From an uncultured Collinsella sp. (GTDB lineage: Bacteria > Actinomycetota > Coriobacteriia > Coriobacteriales > Coriobacteriaceae): a stretch of DNA of 11,046 nt. A model generated the notes under the pieces. It was not told the DNA's origin and made no database searches. It saw nothing but the letters and a program-made list of their open reading frames with translations. This document shows, in pieces, positions 7,601-11,046 of this stretch. The stretch is taken from NCBI GenBank assembly GCA_902495545.1, contig CABUXM010000066.1:1-11046 (forward strand), read 5' to 3'. Within the stretch, counting starts at the first letter, position 1. Each line of letters starts with the position of its first letter. Both the position numbers and the translations under genes were made by a program.

Positions 7601-10600
7601 ACCTTTACCGTGACCGGAGAAGAGGGCGCACCCATGCCCGCGAACACGAGCGCGCACAACGATGCTAAGGGCAAGGTCGACTTTGGCAAGATCACCTTTA
7701 CGCTCGACGACCTTAACAAGGCTCTGGGCGAGAAGCCCGAGAAGCGCGAGCATACCTTTACCTACACCGTGACCGAGTCCGGCGAGGTCGCTGGCGTGAC
7801 CAACGACGCCAAGCCTCCGCGTACGGTTTCCTTCACCGTGACCGATGACGGCGAGGGCAAACTGAGCGTATCCCACAAGCCGGACGGCGATGTGGCATTT
7901 ACGTTCACCAATACCTACAGCGCGACGCCTGTCGAGACGAGCGTCACCGACCAGATCACCGCGAATAAGGTCCTGACCGGACGCGAGCTTGCTGCCGGCG
8001 AGTTCTCCTTCGAGCTCGTCGAGGGCGACAAGGTCGTCGCCACCGGCACCAACGACGCCAGCGGCAACATCACGATGGGCGCCGTGAAGTACGCCGAGGT
8101 CGGCAAGCACACCTACACGCTGCGCGAGGCCAACGGCGGAACCACCAGCAAAGGCATCACCTACAGTGACGCCGAGTACACCATCGAGACCACCATCACG
8201 GACAACGGCGACGGCACCCTCAAGGCCGAGCATGTCCTGAAGGACGCCAAGACCGCAACCTTCAAGAACACCTACAGCGTGACCCCGACCGATGCAGACC
8301 TCGACTTTGACCTGAGCAAGGCCATCGACGGTCGCGAGTGGACGGATGGGGACGAGTTCAGCTTTACCATTACCGCCCCCGATGGCGCCCCGCTACCCGA
8401 TCCTGCAACCGTAACCGTGAGCAAGCACGATGCGAAGGACGGCATTGCCGCCATCAAGTTCGGCAAGATTCGCTACACGGCTGCCGGAACCTACAAGTAC
8501 GAGATCCGCGAGAACGCGGGCAATACGGTCGGCATGACGTATGACTCCCACGTCGCGACCGCCGAAGTAACCGTGACCGAGGACGGCGATGGCAACCTGA
8601 CCGCCAACGTCACCAAGAAGGAAAACGGACGCTTTACCAACACGTACCGCACTGAGCTTAACTACACCGCGGCCGGCGGTCTGTGGCTCAGCAAGTATCT
8701 GGACGGCCGCCCCATGACCGAGGGCCAGTTCACCTTTACCGTGACACCTGCTGACGACGCTTCGGCTCGCGCGCTCGGTCTGCTGCCCGGGGCCAACAGC
8801 TTCAAGTCCCCCGAAGCGGCAGAGGCAACGGTCGGACTGATCGACATTCTGGCTGGTCATGAGGTTAAATTTACGCAGGCTGACGCCGGCAAGACCTTCA
8901 AGTACACCGTGGCCGAAAAGAACGACGGCCAGCCCGGTTACACCTACGATGACGCCGTACGCACGGTGACGATCGCCATCGCCGACGACACCGCCGGTAC
9001 GCTCTCTGCTACGACGACCGTTTCCGGTGGTCCCGAGGGTACGCATACGACGGTCCACAAGAGCGGTGAGAACAAGGTCGAGAGTGCCCTGGTCCCGTTC
9101 CACAACAGTTACAGCGCTACGACCAATACGCCTGGTGGTACCGCTGCTCAGGTTGTCGCCACCAAGACCCTGACCGGTCGCCCGATGGCCGACGGCGAGT
9201 TCTGGTTCGGCATCGCCTATCAGGGTGAGCTTGTGGCATACGAAAACCTCAAGCCCAATATCGGCGGGCACGTGAGCTTTGATGCGCTGCACTACGACAC
9301 CGAGATGCTTGCCAATCTTGAGGCGGCTGGGCTTGCCCATCGTACCGACAAGGACGGTAAGCTCGCTTGGACCATTAACTACACGGCCTATGAAGATTTA
9401 TTCGGGCTGCCGAATGGCGTTTCCGCTGCAACGTGGAGCTTTGGCTTTAAGGTTATCGTCGTCGACAACGGTGACGGTACCCTGACGGCAACGGTCGACT
9501 ACGGCGGCGTCGAGCCCTTGTTCGAGAACGTCTACGGCGCCGAAGCCGTCGATGCCGCGCTCACCGGTACTAAGAAGCTCCAGGTTGCCGAGGGCCTGAC
9601 CCCGGCCGACATCACGGGTAAGTTCACCTTTACCGTGACCGCCGACGAGGCAGGTGCCCCGATGCCCGAGCGCACGACCGTAACCAACGACGCAGCCGGT
9701 AACGTGGACTTTGGCAAGATCCACTTTACGCTCGAGGACCTCAACCGCGCTCTGGGCGTGACGGACGATGCGACCGATAAGGCCGAGGCAGACGAAGCTG
9801 ACGACGTCGACGCTGACGAGGCAGAGGCTGAAGAGGCCGACACCGATGCCAACGCCGACGAGCCCAGTGACGAGCCCGAGCCCGCAGCCCTCACAGCTCC
9901 GCGCTCGCACACTTTTACCTACACGGTGACCGAGTCCGGTAGTGCCCCTGGCGTGACCAATGACACCAACGCCACGCGCAAGGTTTCCTACACCGTGTCT
10001 GACGACGGTGCCGGGCATCTGAGCGTCAAGCGCGAAGGCGACGACGGTGCTGCCTTCACGTTTACCAACACCTACGGCGTGGCACCTACCGATTCGTCCG
10101 TGACCGATCAGGTCAAGACAGTCAAGCGCCTGACTGGACGCGACCTTGCAGCAGGCGAGTTCACGTTTGAGCTGCTCGAGGACGACGTGGTTGTCGCTAG
10201 CGGCACCAACGACGCCAACGGCAACGTTACGCTGAGCCCGATCCGCTACGAGGCGCCCGGTACGCACACGTACACACTGCGCGAGGCTTGCCCCAACGCG
10301 CTCGGCCTGTACAAGGGCGTCACCTATGACGGCACGACCTACACCGTCGTGACCACCGTCTCCGACAATGGTGACGGCACGCTGACCGCGACGCACAAGC
10401 TCGAGGGAACCACCGAGTCGGCTGGCTTTACCAACAAGTATCACGCCATGCCTACGCAGGTTTCCATCGGCGCTATCAAGGTGCTCGAGGGACGCGAGCT
10501 CAAGAAGGACGAGTTTAGCTTTAAGCTCGTTGGCGAGGACATCGAGTCCACCGTCACCAACGATGCCGACGGCAAGATCAACTTTGACAAGTTTGAGTAC

Positions 10601-10975
10601 GACGAGCCCGGTACGCACGCCTACACCGTCAGCGAGGCCAAGGGCGACGAGGTCGGTATGACCTACGACAAGTCCGTCTTTACCGCGACCGTCAACGTGG
10701 TCGACGACGGCGAGGGCAACCTCAAGGCGAACGTCGCCTTTACCAAGGGTGACAAGAGCGTCGAGGGTATCGTGTTCAACAACACGTACAAGAAGCCCGA
10801 GACACCCGTGCCGACGCCCGATCCCGGCACGCCCAAGACCGTGACGAACATCGTCAAGACGGTCAAGGGTTTCCTGCCCACCACGGGTGACCAGCAGGCC
10901 GCCGCACTGCTCATGGCATTCGTCATCGCCATGGCCGGCGTCGGAGCCCTGGTCTGGGGTATCCGTAAGCGCTAG
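4694..10975 (+). CDS. Giant LPXTG-anchored surface protein: VWA domain plus ten Spy0128-like isopeptide modules
   Basis: This is a wall-anchored adhesin or pilus-tip-like protein of 2093 residues. Residues 1-32 form a signal peptide (basic MGKYTR, hydrophobic core, likely cut after AFA or ANA). A VWA domain covers about 112-360 with a full MIDAS: D121-A-S-G-S125, T227 (GATRAD) and D255 (FFTDGKP). Residues 363-695 are beta-rich and not clearly assigned. Ten modules follow (696-815, 816-939, 940-1075, 1076-1194, 1195-1318, 1319-1473, 1474-1614, 1615-1794, 1795-1916, 1917-2032). Each has an N-terminal Lys (KxLxGR type), most a Glu in a YxVxE-like strand, and a final F-x-N-x-Y. This is the Lys-Glu-Asn triad that forms intramolecular isopeptide bonds in FctA/Spy0128 pilins. 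A Pro/Thr linker, LPTTG (2061-2065), a membrane helix and RKR complete the sorting signal. AAGGGAG (4682-4688) supports the start. No sortase is in the window. The ligand is unknown. Confidence 0.93.
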   Translation: MGKYTRGLLAVILAVVLVLPAAAFAMLPEANARSSTGMDGPTVNGTVVDPDTSGRWEIWAAGHGGNKVTTQNVGRIWTDKTVKATGENEESDFLTTLSAMSSTSNSTVTVTTPLDIVMVLDASGSMDDPIGGRDSTKRIDALKSAANSFINTIAKQNEAVEGVDRQHRVAIVKFAGDKTDKVGNDTYYQGQYKYNHSQVMKGLTDCSGGNVKVLEDTVAGIKPSGATRADYGLELAGDITSGRADAKKIVVFFTDGKPTSYSEFDSGVADAAVTAAKNMKDSKATVYTIGIFSGADPAADPSKKGTSDVNKFMHAVSSNYPDATSYASDELGTRVENSDYYKSATNAEELKKVFDDISQAITSEPPYPTEIHKGYDETKSGYITFTDELGDFMQVDGFTEVVINGTSFTKASKTVNKETNTDTYEFAGKAKDLLITVQRAGDDNPRKGDIVTVNIPASLIPLSHFKTVDGKLSVDNVKPIQVKYASSVKSAALDNLFTPEKVAGLKDYIEHNTTVVDGTKTVNFFANKWSDGAMGDTVATFEPADTNRYYYFQKQTPIYADKGCTQPAKNSLADTGTYYYKDEFEEQGENGEAKPATAVIEFIGGDAAKFDGAIVADGDGNLSFSVGTARLAFIDELHTTKGSVGGNNTGTATDVLNPKWNNVSAKATATHVNSYLGNNGKISFAYDMTPAMVETKASFGLTKVLEGRDWTNADAFEFGLTSESGAPMPAARTATVRKADLDQGKAAIDFGTIEYTEPGTYVYKVSEKHAGTTIDGIAYSGNVAEITVTVKPNKKGELSADVKVTSGETEFKNVYTAEPVESSVTDKIDVTKSLTGRDVTAGEFSFELREIVDKEFKPVETVKNDANGNVTFSPIKYTEIGQHTYTLHEVKGNAGGITYDDTTYTIVTTISDNGKGQLVATHELKGAKDVKSIEFKNTYTANAAEASLAGIKNLQVADGLTPADIAGKFTFTVTGEEGAPMPANTSAHNDAKGKVDFGKITFTLDDLNKALGEKPEKREHTFTYTVTESGEVAGVTNDAKPPRTVSFTVTDDGEGKLSVSHKPDGDVAFTFTNTYSATPVETSVTDQITANKVLTGRELAAGEFSFELVEGDKVVATGTNDASGNITMGAVKYAEVGKHTYTLREANGGTTSKGITYSDAEYTIETTITDNGDGTLKAEHVLKDAKTATFKNTYSVTPTDADLDFDLSKAIDGREWTDGDEFSFTITAPDGAPLPDPATVTVSKHDAKDGIAAIKFGKIRYTAAGTYKYEIRENAGNTVGMTYDSHVATAEVTVTEDGDGNLTANVTKKENGRFTNTYRTELNYTAAGGLWLSKYLDGRPMTEGQFTFTVTPADDASARALGLLPGANSFKSPEAAEATVGLIDILAGHEVKFTQADAGKTFKYTVAEKNDGQPGYTYDDAVRTVTIAIADDTAGTLSATTTVSGGPEGTHTTVHKSGENKVESALVPFHNSYSATTNTPGGTAAQVVATKTLTGRPMADGEFWFGIAYQGELVAYENLKPNIGGHVSFDALHYDTEMLANLEAAGLAHRTDKDGKLAWTINYTAYEDLFGLPNGVSAATWSFGFKVIVVDNGDGTLTATVDYGGVEPLFENVYGAEAVDAALTGTKKLQVAEGLTPADITGKFTFTVTADEAGAPMPERTTVTNDAAGNVDFGKIHFTLEDLNRALGVTDDATDKAEADEADDVDADEAEAEEADTDANADEPSDEPEPAALTAPRSHTFTYTVTESGSAPGVTNDTNATRKVSYTVSDDGAGHLSVKREGDDGAAFTFTNTYGVAPTDSSVTDQVKTVKRLTGRDLAAGEFTFELLEDDVVVASGTNDANGNVTLSPIRYEAPGTHTYTLREACPNALGLYKGVTYDGTTYTVVTTVSDNGDGTLTATHKLEGTTESAGFTNKYHAMPTQVSIGAIKVLEGRELKKDEFSFKLVGEDIESTVTNDADGKINFDKFEYDEPGTHAYTVSEAKGDEVGMTYDKSVFTATVNVVDDGEGNLKANVAFTKGDKSVEGIVFNNTYKKPETPVPTPDPGTPKTVTNIVKTVKGFLPTTGDQQAAALLMAFVIAMAGVGALVWGIRKR
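7511..8275 (+). repeat. Two-module block, copy 1 (modules 3 and 4)
   Basis: This block consists of an LQVADGLTPADI-type module followed by an SVTDQI-type module, and it recurs as modules 8 and 9 at 9536-10441. Stretches such as GKFTFTVT, HTFTYTVTESG and TGRELAAGEF align closely in both, and the DNA is nearly identical in short segments (7570-7616 against 9597-9641). A two-module duplication is the simplest explanation. Confidence 0.65.
9536..10441 (+). repeat. Two-module block, copy 2 (modules 8 and 9)
   Basis: This block repeats the module 3-4 order. The first module here is about 45 residues longer than its partner because of an acidic insertion. The second ends in FTNKY instead of FKNTY and carries a Cys (REACPNALG), rare in this protein. 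Divergence shows the duplication is not recent. Confidence 0.65.
9758..9901 (+). other. Acidic low-complexity insertion in module 8 of the adhesin
   Basis: Residues 1689-1736 are dominated by Asp, Glu and Ala, with a single Lys, and run into a Pro/Ala segment (PEPAALTAP). At the matching place in module 3 there are only about seven residues (EKPEKRE). The insertion lies between LEDLNRALG and SHTFTYTVTESG, probably a surface loop between two strands, so the triad of the module stays intact (K in GTKKLQ, E in YTVTE, N in FTNTY). Confidence 0.8.
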
Positions 10976-10987
10976 GCACGTTGGCAG

Positions 10988-11013
10988 CGCCCGGGGCCAG
11001 AAGGCCCCGGGCG
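10988..11013 (+). terminator. Probable terminator after the adhesin gene
   Basis: An 11-bp GC-only stem (10988-10998 with 11003-11013) closes on an AGAA loop, 12 nt after the TAG stop. No T-tract follows before the window ends. The same style of structure (perfect GC stem, A-rich tetraloop, no T-run) follows the ech operon, which supports a shared terminator type in this genome. Confidence 0.6.
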
Positions 11014-11046
11014 GCCGGCGGGGAGCCAGAACATAGCCCCCACCCC

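Larger units (their letters stand above)
6779..10789 (+). repeat. Array of ten isopeptide-type modules within the adhesin gene
   Basis: Module ends, set at the Tyr of each F-x-N-x-Y, fall at 7138, 7510, 7918, 8275, 8647, 9112, 9535, 10075, 10441 and 10789. Spacing is mostly 348-408 bp, with longer sixth (465), seventh (423) and eighth (540) modules. By sequence they sort into subtypes. Modules 2, 4 and 9 share SVTD...TGR(D/E)...AGEF(S/T)FEL. Modules 3 and 8 share LQVA(D/E)GLTPADI. Modules 1 and 5 share GR(D/E)W. Modules 6, 7 and 10 are more individual. The modules are diverged at the DNA level, so this is an old protein repeat with some later block duplication. Confidence 0.85.

Noticed and set aside
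6719..8233. 504-codon open frame on the minus strand inside the adhesin gene
   Set aside because: It is a mirror of the GC-rich, repetitive + strand. The product has no recognisable domain, and the + frame has a clear signal peptide, conserved modules and a sorting signal.
9398..10618. 406-codon open frame on the minus strand
   Set aside because: Same cause as the other antisense frame over the adhesin. It repeats the module pattern in antisense and has no supporting start context or family.
6779..10789. CRISPR-like or DNA-level tandem repeat
   Set aside because: The periodicity is about 350-540 bp, in frame, and diverged in DNA. It reflects protein modules and not short repeats with spacers.

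Overview
The window looks like a chromosomal stretch of a GC-rich anaerobic gut actinobacterium, most likely Collinsella or a close relative in the Coriobacteriia. This is inferred from three things: high GC with strong G/C third positions, an Ech-type energy-converting [NiFe] hydrogenase, and a giant LPXTG surface protein built from Spy0128/FctA-like isopeptide modules. No 16S or other phylogenetic marker is present, so the genus remains inference.

Left part (1-4214): the end of an ech-type (group 4e) hydrogenase operon, all on the + strand, in the canonical order A, B, C, D, E, F. The first frame enters from the left edge already open. It carries the C-terminus of the NuoL-like antiporter subunit (EchA) joined in frame to a complete NuoH-like subunit (EchB). 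EchC (NuoB-like small subunit), EchD (NuoC-like, with a long Ala-rich tail), EchE (NuoD-like NiFe catalytic subunit) and EchF (2x[4Fe-4S] ferredoxin-like) follow with gaps of 12 nt or less, or a 1-nt overlap. Together they should form a membrane complex that exchanges electrons between ferredoxin and protons/H2 while moving H+ or Na+ across the membrane. A perfect 15-bp hairpin just after echF probably ends the operon.

Middle (4215-4693): 479 bp without a convincing gene, but dense in inverted repeats. It holds the terminator hairpin, a second small hairpin, a 154-bp element bounded by perfect 25-bp inverted repeats (MITE-like or a dispersed repeat), a 7-bp hairpin, and a cluster of TGTCTCA/TGAGACA motifs running up to the ribosome binding site of the next gene.

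Right part (4694-10975): one very large gene for a 2093-residue wall-anchored adhesin or pilin-like protein. It has a signal peptide, a VWA domain with a complete MIDAS, about 330 residues of less recognisable beta-rich sequence, ten consecutive isopeptide-type modules, a Pro-rich linker, an LPTTG sortase signal, a membrane helix and a basic tail. The module array shows internal duplication, one module with an acidic insertion, and one that seems to have lost the catalytic Glu. A GC-rich hairpin follows the stop codon.

The hydrogenase and the adhesin are separate transcription units with no evident functional link. I see no defence system, CRISPR array, tRNA, rRNA or integrase. The most notable points are the EchA-EchB fusion, the inverted-repeat element, the TGTCTCA cluster and the architecture of the giant adhesin.
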